From Actinobacteria bacterium UBA3120 (GTDB lineage Bacteria > Actinomycetota > Actinomycetes > S36-B12), in contig DEZY01000080.1 in NCBI GenBank assembly GCA_002365735.1, forward strand, positions 1 to 18,042: 18,042 bases of DNA, given 5' to 3'. Below the pieces are notes generated by a model, which made no database searches, was not told the DNA's origin, and saw nothing but the letters and a program-made list of their open reading frames with translations. A program made the translations under genes and the position numbers. This document shows positions 8,604 to 14,549 of the stretch, piece by piece (the first letter of the stretch is position 1; each line of letters starts with the position of its first letter).

Positions 8604-9122
8604 GTGACTCCGCGGGCAATTCTGATTGGCGCACCTGGTGCAGGAAAGACCACCGTTGGCGAGTTACTCGCGCGGATCTTGGACTGCGCCTTTGCGGACT
8701 CGGATCAATTGGTTGAAGCCGAACATGGCGTGCTTGTTCCTGATATTTTTGTTAACCATGGGGAGGCCACATTCCGGGAATGGGAACATAACGCAATCGA
8801 GCAGGCCCTGACTGGTTTTGATGGCATTCTATCCTTGGGAGGCGGGTCAGTCATGGATGTGAACACCGCGAAGAAACTGCGGGAGGGCGGATCACCAATA
8901 TTTTGGTTAGAAGTGAGTAGCTCGGTAGCGTTTCGTCGGGCGGGTCTCTCGGCTCCTAGGCCGCTGCTGATCGGGAACGTGCGGGCAAATTTGGTTGCCT
9001 TGCTCGAAACCCGCACCCCGATCTACGAAAGCTTGGCCACGTCTCGAATAGACGTAAACACTCTTGACCAGTCTCAGCTTGCCCAGCAGATCGCTGACCA
9101 GCTCACGGGTGGTGCGTTATGA
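8604..9122 (+). CDS. aroK: Shikimate kinase
   Basis: This 172-residue P-loop kinase phosphorylates shikimate at the 3-hydroxyl with ATP. Seen: Walker A GAPGAGKTT (residues 9-17), the shikimate-binding Asp34 in ADSD, the Arg in 'ATFREWE', the GGG loop in 'LSLGGGSVMD', and the LID region 'RRAGLSAPRPLL' with its catalytic Arg. Length and order match the family. The start is GTG at 8604, eight bases after aroC; no ribosome binding site is visible, only TAGGTT (8593-8598) followed by five T residues. The stop overlaps the aroB ATG (ATGA at 9119-9122), the usual coupling of aroK and aroB. Confidence 0.94.
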   Translation: MTPRAILIGAPGAGKTTVGELLARILDCAFADSDQLVEAEHGVLVPDIFVNHGEATFREWEHNAIEQALTGFDGILSLGGGSVMDVNTAKKLREGGSPIFWLEVSSSVAFRRAGLSAPRPLLIGNVRANLVALLETRTPIYESLATSRIDVNTLDQSQLAQQIADQLTGGAL

Positions 9123-10195
9123 AACGCATCCGCGTTGATGCTGAACGCCGGTACGAAGTATTGATCGGGCGCGACCTTTTGGGTGACCTGGCGGAAGCAG
9201 TTTCGGGCGCGACCAGGGTTGCGCTTATTTACCCGAATGCAGTACGAGTCATAGCCGAGGCTCTGCACAAGCAATTGGAAAACTCTGGTAAGCAGGCGAT
9301 TCTGATCGAGGTGCCGGATGCTGAAAGCGCGAAGACTGCTGCAGTGTTGGAGCACTGTTGGAATGCTTTAGGTTCGTCAGGGTTTACACGTTCGGACATG
9401 ATCATTGGTGTAGGTGGGGGAGCCACAACCGACTTGTCGGGTTTCGTGGCGGCAACTTGGTTGCGAGGAATTTCATGGATCGCGGTTCCCACGACATTAC
9501 TCGGCATGGTGGATGCTGCGGTGGGCGGAAAAACTGGAATCAACACCGACGCAGGAAAAAATCTGGTCGGTGCATTCCACAGCCCAAGTCTGGTTGTGAT
9601 AGATATCAACACATTGGCATCCTTGCCCGAGAGCGACCTGCGTTCGGGGCTCGCGGAGGTAGCCAAAGTGGGTCTCACCAGCGATCGGTCCATCTTGGAA
9701 ACGATTTTGAGCGAGCGAGAAAACTCATTTGATCCGAACAAGGAAGTCGTGACCCTTCTGATTGAGCGAGCGATAGCGGTAAAGGCATCTGTGGTCTCGA
9801 ATGACTTCACTGAGCAAGGTGGTCCGGATTTAGGTCGAGAGGTGCTCAACTATGGACATACCTTCGGACATGCGGTGGAAAAGCTTGAGAACTACCGTTG
9901 GCGTCATGGAGCCGCAGTTTCGGTCGGAATCATGTTTGTTGCCGAATTGGCCAATCTCGCCGGGAGGCTCTCAGACGAGGATCTTCGGGTACACCGCGAT
10001 GTGCTAGAGGTAATCGGGCTGCCGACCACCTATTCCGGCGGACACTGGGAGACATTGCTCTCCACCATGAAGATTGACAAAAAGGCCCGTGGCGACGTAC
10101 TGAGATTCGTTATCCTGGACGAAATTGGAAAACCAGCCATCTGGGAAGACCCCGATCCGGCACTTCTTTTCTCTGCTTATAGCAACCTGTCCTAG
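9119..10195 (+). CDS. aroB: 3-dehydroquinate synthase
   Basis: This 358-residue NAD- and zinc-dependent enzyme turns DAHP into 3-dehydroquinate, the first carbocycle of the pathway. Seen: the NAD-binding glycine-rich stretch 'IIGVGGGATTDLSGFVAATWLRGI', 'PTTLLGMVDAAVGGKTGIN', and the zinc ligands Glu180 (LAEVAKVGL), His247 in NYGHTFGHAVE and His263 (RHGAAVSVG). His251 and the later 'KIDKKARG' lysines are also conserved. Length and residue numbering fit the family closely. Translation is coupled to aroK by a four-base overlap. The next gene, aroQ, begins 34 bp after the stop, so aroC-aroK-aroB-aroQ is likely transcribed at least partly together. Confidence 0.96.
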   Translation: MKRIRVDAERRYEVLIGRDLLGDLAEAVSGATRVALIYPNAVRVIAEALHKQLENSGKQAILIEVPDAESAKTAAVLEHCWNALGSSGFTRSDMIIGVGGGATTDLSGFVAATWLRGISWIAVPTTLLGMVDAAVGGKTGINTDAGKNLVGAFHSPSLVVIDINTLASLPESDLRSGLAEVAKVGLTSDRSILETILSERENSFDPNKEVVTLLIERAIAVKASVVSNDFTEQGGPDLGREVLNYGHTFGHAVEKLENYRWRHGAAVSVGIMFVAELANLAGRLSDEDLRVHRDVLEVIGLPTTYSGGHWETLLSTMKIDKKARGDVLRFVILDEIGKPAIWEDPDPALLFSAYSNLS

Positions 10196-10217
10196 TCCTG
10201 GGGGCTGGCAGATTCAC

Positions 10218-10229
10218 TAGGCTGACCCC
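10218..10229 (+). promoter_or_regulatory. Candidate leaderless -10 element for aroQ
   Basis: TAGGCT at 10218-10223 is followed by six bases (GACCCC) and the aroQ ATG at 10230. No ribosome binding site lies in the 34-bp gap after aroB. The spacing equals that seen at rarA and at the response regulator gene. No clear -35. Confidence 0.4.
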
Positions 10230-10676
10230 ATGTCGCACAAGGTTCTGATCATCAATGGTCCAAATCTGAATCGTTTGGGCACCCGAGAACCCGAAATTTA
10301 CGGCAGTGTTAGTTACGCCGATCTTGAGCGCACTGTGGAAGAAAAAGCGGTAGAAATGGGACTGATCGTCGAGCTGCGTCAAAGCAATAGCGAAAGCGAA
10401 ATAATTGGCTGGCTGCATGAAGCAGCCGATTCTCAGTTGCCCGTGATCATCAACCCGGCCGCATTTACCCATTACTCGTATGCCATCGCTGACGCCTGCG
10501 CGATGCTGGTCGCACCGTTAATCGAAGTTCACATCAGTAATCCGGGTGCCCGAGAAGAATTTCGACACCACTCAGTTGTCACCCCGGCAGCGACGGGGGT
10601 AATCGCAGGTTTTGGGCTCGACTCCTACCTATTAGCCTTGCAAGCGATGTCGCGGCTATTGTTGGCTAAGGCTTAG
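10230..10676 (+). CDS. aroQ: 3-dehydroquinate dehydratase, type II
   Basis: This 148-residue type II dehydroquinase removes water from 3-dehydroquinate and in its family assembles into a dodecamer. Every family landmark is present with the same numbering as the Mycobacterium tuberculosis enzyme as I remember it: 'INGPNLNRLGTREPEIYG' with Arg19 and the catalytic Tyr24, Asn75, His81 and Asp88 in 'NPAAFTHYSYAIADA', Glu99 and the catalytic His101 in 'EVHISN', and Arg108 and Arg112 in 'GAREEFR'. The NPAAF sequence replaces the more common NPGA(Y/L). The gene closes the shikimate block; the next gene (efp) follows after 49 bp. No pepQ-like peptidase gene lies between aroQ and efp, unlike in many actinobacteria. 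Confidence 0.95.
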   Translation: MSHKVLIINGPNLNRLGTREPEIYGSVSYADLERTVEEKAVEMGLIVELRQSNSESEIIGWLHEAADSQLPVIINPAAFTHYSYAIADACAMLVAPLIEVHISNPGAREEFRHHSVVTPAATGVIAGFGLDSYLLALQAMSRLLLAKA

Positions 10677-10725
10677 AGCGAGCGCGGTAGCTACACGGTT
10701 GCCGATCTAGAGATAGGGCACTCCG

Positions 10726-11289
10726 GTGGCAACCAGTAATGATTTGAAAAACGGCATAGTGCTCAGTATCGATGGCCAGTTGTGGACCGTTATTGACTTC
10801 CAGCATGTTAAGCCTGGTAAAGGCGGAGCGTTTGTCCGGAGCAAGTTGAAAAACGTTCTGAGCGGAAAGGTCGTTGACCGCACGTTCAACGCTGGCGCAA
10901 AAGTGGAGACCGCATCTGTGGACCGCAGGGATATGCAGTACCTGTACCGCGATGGTGACGACTGGGTATTCATGGACAACATCTCATTCGAGCAATTCCC
11001 AGTTCCGGACGCTGTAGTGGGGGAGAGTTCACGTTATTTGCTGGAAAACCAAAACGCTCAGGTGGCGATGTATGAAGGCAACCCCATCATCTTAGAGCTT
11101 CCGGCGTCTGTGGAAATGATGCTTACCTACACCGAGCCGGGTCTTCAGGGTGACCGTTCAAGTGGTGGCACCAAGCCGGCAACTTTGGAAACCGGCGCCG
11201 AGATTCACGTCCCACTGTTCATAGAGTCAGATACGAAGGTCAAGGTTGATACCCGAGATGGCTCATATCTTGGACGCGTGAACGACTAA
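10726..11289 (+). CDS. efp: Translation elongation factor P
   Basis: This 187-residue EF-P binds ribosomes stalled at polyproline and stimulates peptide bond formation. The KOW-like N-terminal domain contains the tip loop 'KPGKGGAF' with Lys32, the residue modified in some bacteria. Two OB-fold domains follow, with '[32 protein letters not shown]' and '[13 protein letters not shown]', the standard EF-P C-terminal signature. The length is normal. The start is GTG at 10726 without a Shine-Dalgarno; TAGGGC at 10714-10719 lies six bases before it and may serve as a poor -10 for a leaderless message. The TAA stop shares its last base with the nusB ATG. No proline flanks the tip loop beyond KPG. 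Confidence 0.96.
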   Translation: MATSNDLKNGIVLSIDGQLWTVIDFQHVKPGKGGAFVRSKLKNVLSGKVVDRTFNAGAKVETASVDRRDMQYLYRDGDDWVFMDNISFEQFPVPDAVVGESSRYLLENQNAQVAMYEGNPIILELPASVEMMLTYTEPGLQGDRSSGGTKPATLETGAEIHVPLFIESDTKVKVDTRDGSYLGRVND

Positions 11290-11717
11290 TGTCAGCTCGC
11301 GGAAAAGCCCGCAAGCGCGCACTGGACATCATTTTCGAGGCCGAGTCAAAAGACGTACCCATTCCAATGATTTTGGGGGAGCATGTTCGGCGCCGGGAAA
11401 GTGACGGGGATCCTGATTTGAATCCATATGCGGTTGAACTGGTGCGTCTGGTGGCCTCGTATCAGGAGCAGATCGATGTGGAGATTACCGTTAATTCGCA
11501 AGGGTGGACTTTGGAGCGGATGCCTGATGTTGATCGCGCGATTCTGCGATTGTCGGTGGCGGAATTGATGTTCATGACTGACACGCCGCACGCGGTGGTG
11601 GTGAGCCAGGCTGTCGAGTTGGCCCAGAATCTCTCCACAGATGAGTCTGGGTCATTTGTTCATGGAGTGCTCGGAGCCGTTTCCCGCTCACTCGATGCTG
11701 CACGCACCGCAGGCTAG
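11289..11717 (+). CDS. nusB: Transcription antitermination factor NusB
   Basis: This 142-residue all-helical RNA-binding protein works with NusE (S10) at boxA sites in rRNA operon antitermination. Seen: N-terminal 'SARGKARKRALDIIFEAESKD', arginine-rich at the boxA-binding surface; 'NPYAVELVRLVASYQEQIDVEI'; 'WTLERMPDVDRAILRLSVAELMF'; and 'VVVSQAVELAQNLSTDESGSFVHGVLGAVSR', all family hallmarks. It overlaps efp by one base (TAATG), so it is translated by reinitiation or coupling. Its TAG stop lies on the palindrome CTAG, which is also the stop codon of the convergent lipoprotein gene on the other strand, so there is no room for a dedicated terminator between the two. Confidence 0.95.
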   Translation: MSARGKARKRALDIIFEAESKDVPIPMILGEHVRRRESDGDPDLNPYAVELVRLVASYQEQIDVEITVNSQGWTLERMPDVDRAILRLSVAELMFMTDTPHAVVVSQAVELAQNLSTDESGSFVHGVLGAVSRSLDAARTAG

Positions 11718-12208
11718 TAACCGGGGTTCACCAGTAGTGTGATTTCTCCCGGATCGGCGGTCTCCTCGCCCACGGTCGCACTCACAACTACTTCATAGCC
11801 ATTGCCGGTGGCGCCATAGACAACAATCGTGTCGGACGTGAGATCAGGAATCGGTTCAACGGCAAATCCTGCATCCAACTGTGCTAGATAAGATTGTTGG
11901 GCTTTGAATACGTCATCTGCGACGGACCATGTGGCGACAGCTGTTTGGTCACCGATCACAGAAACTGCAATCAGGGTCCCTTCCGGGGTGGGAACGTTAA
12001 CGGGCCAGTCCAAGGGCAACACAAGGTCGCTGCCCACGGAAAGTTGATTGCCCGACCCGTCGTCCAAAAGAGCATCATCGGGATCGGAAGTTTCGAAATG
12101 ATTCCCCAGATCACTGGATTCGCTAAGACCTGGGCCAGTTGAACACGCACCAATCCCCACCGTGATCACGAGCCCCGCTAGGAGGGCCGCTGTTGTTCTC
12201 GGGTTCAC
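11714..12208 (-). CDS. Small secreted lipoprotein of unknown function
   Basis: This is a 164-residue protein starting at GTG. It begins MNPRTTAALLAGLVITVGIGAC, a signal peptide with a lipobox ending IGAC and lipidation at Cys22. A Ser/Asp/Glu-rich linker (about 23-60) comes next. The globular part has 'LVLPLDWPVNVPTPEGTLIAVSVIGDQTAVATWSV', 'AQQSYLAQLDAGF' and a C-terminal beta-rich region. I do not recognise a named family; the shape recalls small actinobacterial lipoproteins of unknown role. An in-frame upstream ATG would run through the tRNA gene and is rejected. The GTG at 12208 lies 12 nt after the tRNA 3' end, with CATAAT six bases upstream and an overlapping four-codon frame ATG-AAT-GGG-TGA (12216-12205). 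Its stop overlaps that of nusB. Confidence 0.72.
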   Translation of the reverse strand: MNPRTTAALLAGLVITVGIGACSTGPGLSESSDLGNHFETSDPDDALLDDGSGNQLSVGSDLVLPLDWPVNVPTPEGTLIAVSVIGDQTAVATWSVADDVFKAQQSYLAQLDAGFAVEPIPDLTSDTIVVYGATGNGYEVVVSATVGEETADPGEITLLVNPGY

Positions 12209-12220
12209 CCATTCATTATG
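12209..12220 (-). promoter_or_regulatory. Candidate -10 element between the tRNA and the lipoprotein gene
   Basis: On the minus strand CATAAT (12220-12215) directly follows the tRNA discriminator base and is followed by GAATGG and the GTG start of the lipoprotein gene. It could give a leaderless transcript. Alternatively the gene is read as a tRNA-mRNA dicistron released by tRNA 3' processing. The sequence does not decide between them. Confidence 0.4.
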
Positions 12221-12294
12221 TGCCCCGGGTCGGATTCGAACCGACACTGGACGGTGTTTGAGACCGCTTCCTCTACCGGTTGGGATACCGGGGC
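12221..12294 (-). tRNA. tRNA with CAA anticodon (Leu) and a short, class I variable loop
   Basis: The 74-nt minus-strand sequence folds as a cloverleaf. The acceptor stem GCCCCGG/CCGGGGC is perfect over seven pairs, with discriminator A. Positions 8-9 are TA. The D arm is TCC..GGA with a loop containing AACCGGTA. The anticodon stem GCGGT/ACCGT (first pair G-T) has the loop CTCAAAC, so the anticodon is CAA. The variable loop is CCAGT, only five bases. The T stem GTCGG/CCGAC is perfect, with the loop TTCGAAT. No CCA is encoded; the next bases are CATAAT. CAA reads UUG, leucine, yet bacterial leucine tRNAs are class II with a long variable arm, which this one lacks. It is structurally intact, so a functional tRNA is likely; its amino acid identity is less certain. 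Confidence 0.88.
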
Positions 12295-12342
12295 TAGGGG
12301 CCATAACCCTACCGATCCACCGGTACGCCCTAGCCTTGCCCT
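12295..12342. promoter_or_regulatory. Divergent promoter gap between the tRNA and the response regulator gene
   Basis: This 48-bp gap must hold the start signals of both divergent genes. Rightward, TAGCCT (12331-12336) is followed by six bases (TGCCCT) and the ATG at 12343, the same leaderless spacing seen at rarA and aroQ. Leftward, TAGGGT on the minus strand (12311-12306) stands 11 bases before the tRNA 5' end. Neither has a good -35. If both work, polymerases would overlap and the two genes would compete. Inference. Confidence 0.4.
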
Positions 12343-12939
12343 ATGTGCAGTACGGAGTCCACGTCAGAGCTTGATCCGTCAGCGAATTTGCGAGTCCTGA
12401 TCGCTGAAGACGAAACCCTGATCCGACTCGACTTGGCCGAGACGCTCACCGAACTGGGCCTGGTAGTGGTGGGTGCCGTGGGCAATGGGCAGCTGGCGGT
12501 TGATGCCGCCCGGGCACTACTGCCCGATGTAGTGCTCATGGACGTTTCGATGCCCATTCGGGACGGGATCAGCGCCGCCCAGGAGATCATCGGGACAGGG
12601 ATCGCGCCAGTGGTGCTCCTGAGTGCGTTTTCGCAGAACGACCTCGTCACGAGCGCGGCAGAGGCGGGAACATTTGGCTACTTGGTGAAGCCGTTTACCG
12701 GAGTGGAGGTACGTGCTGCACTGGTTCTCGCCCACGCTCGCTGGCACCAGTTGGTGGACTTAAATCGGGAGTTGACCCGACTTCGCACCAGAAATGCCGC
12801 GTCTGGGGTGGTTGATCGGGCCAAGGCAGTGCTTCAAGAGTCAGGCATGAGTGAGGAAGAGGCTTTTGCCGTGCTCCGAAAGTCAGCCATGGACCGGCGA
12901 CTCACCATCGCTGAGGCCGCCGCCAAAATTGTGGGCTAG
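12343..12939 (+). CDS. pdtaR: ANTAR-domain response regulator (PdtaR/AmiR-NasT type)
   Basis: This 198-residue regulator has a receiver domain at about residues 16-130 and a C-terminal ANTAR RNA-binding domain at about 140-196. The receiver has the acidic pair 'AEDE' (22-24), the phosphoacceptor Asp67 in 'VVLMDVSMP', switch Ser94, and Lys116 in 'YLVKPF'. The ANTAR part shows 'VVDRAKAVLQESGMSEEEAFAVLRKSAMDRRLTIAEAAAKIV', the family consensus. ANTAR proteins act after transcription starts by binding paired hairpins in leader RNA to prevent termination, usually when phosphorylated by a partner kinase (PdtaS in mycobacteria). No kinase gene is in the window. The neighbouring branched-chain amino acid transporter is, as far as I recall, a common partner in actinobacterial gene order. 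No Shine-Dalgarno is seen; the start is probably leaderless. Confidence 0.92.
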   Translation: MCSTESTSELDPSANLRVLIAEDETLIRLDLAETLTELGLVVVGAVGNGQLAVDAARALLPDVVLMDVSMPIRDGISAAQEIIGTGIAPVVLLSAFSQNDLVTSAAEAGTFGYLVKPFTGVEVRAALVLAHARWHQLVDLNRELTRLRTRNAASGVVDRAKAVLQESGMSEEEAFAVLRKSAMDRRLTIAEAAAKIVG

Positions 12940-12983
12940 AGCGTTCAAAAAGGCGCGAATAAAGTAACGGGAACGTTATCGAG

Positions 12984-13020
12984 GTCACATTCTTATTACG
13001 AAGTGATAAATACCTGTGAC
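12984..13020. promoter_or_regulatory. Inverted repeat upstream of the livK promoter, candidate operator
   Basis: GTCACA at 12984-12989 and TGTGAC at 13015-13020 form perfect inverted half-sites whose centres are 31 bp apart, close to three helical turns. A further GAAGTGA (13000-13006) mirrors TCACATTC (12985-12992). The block ends five bases before the likely -35 element, the position expected of an activator site. No regulator can be named. The symmetric sequence is certain; the operator role is inferred. Confidence 0.4.
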
Positions 13021-13025
13021 GCGCT

Positions 13026-13054
13026 TTGTGCGGGCTAGCGAATGGGCGTAGAGT
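13026..13054 (+). promoter_or_regulatory. Likely livK promoter
   Basis: TTGTGC (13026-13031) and TAGAGT (13049-13054) are separated by 17 bases, a good match to the sigma-70-type spacing. Transcription would start near 13061 and leave a leader of about 70 nt with a hairpin and a strong ribosome binding site. It lies in the 191-bp gap between the response regulator and livK, the longest gene-free stretch in the window. Confidence 0.55.
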
Positions 13055-13062
13055 GCGCTGCG

Positions 13063-13078
13063 GTCTAGTTTTCTAGAC
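13063..13078 (+). promoter_or_regulatory. Perfect hairpin at the predicted 5' end of the livK transcript
   Basis: GTCTAG TTTT CTAGAC forms a six-pair stem with a four-base loop, beginning within a few bases of the predicted transcription start. It could be an mRNA 5' stabiliser or, as DNA, a small palindromic operator. It has no T-tract after it, so it is not an intrinsic terminator. Its loop (TTTT) does not fit the hexanucleotide loops expected of ANTAR targets. Confidence 0.5.
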
Positions 13079-13130
13079 TTGCTCTGAGCGGCAATGTTTG
13101 TTGTCGCTTTCGTTAAATAAAGGAGAATGC

Positions 13131-14459
13131 ATGAAGCGCACTATGGTCCTTAAGACCGTGGCTGTACTAGGTGCCGCATCCCTCGCTCTCGCTGCTTGTA
13201 GCAGTGATGTCGTGGAGGATACCACCAGCGCAGCGGAAGAAGTTGTAGACGACGTCGAAGACGCCGCAGAAGACGTCGCAGACGACGTTACCGGCGATGA
13301 TGAGTGTGTTAGCGCCGCTCTGGTGTTGGGTTCAATGCTCCCAGCAACAGGTGACCTTGCATTCCTCGGCCCACCCGAGTTCGCAGGCGTTGAAATGGCT
13401 CTTGAAGAGATCGACGCCGCAGGCGGCGTTCTCGGATCCCCAGTCACCTACATTGAGGGTGACTCCGGAGACACGACCACAGATATTGCCAGCCAGACCG
13501 TTGATTCACAGCTTGCTCAGGGTGTCAACGCGATCATTGGTGCTGCCTCATCCGGTGTGTCATTGACTGTTATTGACAAGATCACCTCAAATGGTGTCGT
13601 TCAGTTCTCACCAGCGAACACCGCACCAGTACTGACCACCTACGAGGACAATGGTCTGTACTTCCGCAACTCGCCTTCTGACGTGCTTCAGGGCGCCGTT
13701 ATTGCCGCTCAGGCAATTGACGCAGGGGTGACCAACATGGCAGTTATTGCTCGCCAGGATCCATACGGCGAAGGGCTAGCCATTGCAACCGTGAAGGACT
13801 TCACAGCTGCTGGTGGCACCATCACTAGCGACATCCTTTATGACCCAGCTGCCCCCTCATTTGAGGCTGAAGTTGCTGAAATCAAGGCCGGTGCACCAGA
13901 TGCAGTTACCGTCATTGGTTTCGAAGAATCCGTCAAGCTTGTTCAGGAAATGATCAAGCAGGGTGTAGGCCCAGGTGACATTCAGCTGTACTTGGTCGAT
14001 GGAAACCTTTCGACCGAAGCGTTCAAGGATTTCCCTAAGGGCACGATGAAAGGTACCGTCGGTACAGTTCCATCTGGCTCAGAGGATTTGACCGCTTTCT
14101 ACGATCGGATGCAGGCATTTGATCCAGCTCTGACCGACTACAGCTACGGACCCCAGTCCTACGACGCAACAATGGTTATTGCCCTTGCTGCTCAGCAGGC
14201 TGGCTGTGCTGACGGTGTTGCAATTGCAGCAGCGCTCGGTGATGTCGCCGGTAACGGTGGCGAAGCTTGCTCCGCGTACGCCGATTGCCTTGCTCTGATT
14301 GAAGCAGGCACAGACATCGACTACATGGGCGTTACCGGAGGCGTTGACTTCAACGAATTCGGCGATCTCCTTGAGGGCACCATCTCCATTAATGAGTACA
14401 CGTCGAACACTGAGTTCGGCGAAATCGGTTCAATTACCGCAGTGGTTCCACTGCCGTAA
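13131..14459 (+). CDS. livK: ABC transporter substrate-binding lipoprotein, branched-chain amino acid (HAAT) family
   Basis: This 442-residue extracytoplasmic receptor of a LivFGHM-type importer starts with the signal peptide MKRTMVLKTVAVLGAASLALAAC, with lipobox LAAC and Cys23 as the lipid anchor. Residues 24-58 form an acidic spacer with 16 Asp/Glu and no Lys/Arg. The type 1 periplasmic-binding fold begins at 'ALVLGSMLPATGDLAFLGPPEFAGVEMALEEIDAAGGVLG' and includes 'NAIIGAASSGVSLTVID', 'FRNSPSDVLQG', 'DPYGEGLA' and 'YGPQSYDATMVIALA'. The ligand is probably a branched-chain or other neutral amino acid but is not fixed by sequence. The ATG at 13131 is preceded by AAAGGAG; the ATG at 13098 upstream would spoil the signal peptide. 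Codons look biased (GCA, CCA, GAC), suggesting high expression. It is convergent to livHMGF. Confidence 0.92.
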   Translation: MKRTMVLKTVAVLGAASLALAACSSDVVEDTTSAAEEVVDDVEDAAEDVADDVTGDDECVSAALVLGSMLPATGDLAFLGPPEFAGVEMALEEIDAAGGVLGSPVTYIEGDSGDTTTDIASQTVDSQLAQGVNAIIGAASSGVSLTVIDKITSNGVVQFSPANTAPVLTTYEDNGLYFRNSPSDVLQGAVIAAQAIDAGVTNMAVIARQDPYGEGLAIATVKDFTAAGGTITSDILYDPAAPSFEAEVAEIKAGAPDAVTVIGFEESVKLVQEMIKQGVGPGDIQLYLVDGNLSTEAFKDFPKGTMKGTVGTVPSGSEDLTAFYDRMQAFDPALTDYSYGPQSYDATMVIALAAQQAGCADGVAIAAALGDVAGNGGEACSAYADCLALIEAGTDIDYMGVTGGVDFNEFGDLLEGTISINEYTSNTEFGEIGSITAVVPLP

Positions 14460-14481
14460 TCATGAGCTGCTAGATGTAGCA

Positions 14482-14520
14482 ACTGTGCCCCCCGTAACCG
14501 TTGGTTACGGGGGGCACAGT
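14482..14520 (+). terminator. Strong hairpin terminator after livK
   Basis: The two 18-base arms (14482-14499 and 14503-14520) are perfectly complementary around a three-base loop. The stem includes a run of six C opposite six G. It starts 22 bases after the livK stop. The T-tract is weak (CTTGCC follows), so it may act as an RNA 3'-end stabiliser as well as a terminator. Perfect symmetry lets it work for either strand. Confidence 0.75.
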
Positions 14521-14549
14521 CTTGCCTGGGTCAAAAACCTTCGCGAGCA

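Noticed and set aside
9229..9849. 206-residue open frame antisense to aroB
   Set aside because: It lies wholly within a well-conserved gene, has no recognisable motif and no start signal, and is composition-driven.
11714..12304. Longer reading of the lipoprotein gene starting at the ATG at 12304
   Set aside because: It would translate through the whole tRNA gene and bury the lipoprotein signal peptide at residues 33-55. The GTG at 12208 gives a proper signal peptide.
12964..12988. Possible GlnR-type nitrogen box (GTAAC at 12964, GTCAC at 12984) before livK
   Set aside because: The two GTNAC elements are 20 bp apart rather than 22, and no GAAAC half-sites sit at the required 11-bp offsets.
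13063..13078. ANTAR target hairpin in the livK leader
   Set aside because: Single stem with a four-base TTTT loop. The known target needs two hairpins with six-base loops carrying conserved A and G.
13098..13130. Upstream in-frame ATG for livK
   Set aside because: The added MLSLSLNKGEC spoils the signal peptide and is read from the ribosome-binding region itself. AAAGGAG supports the ATG at 13131.
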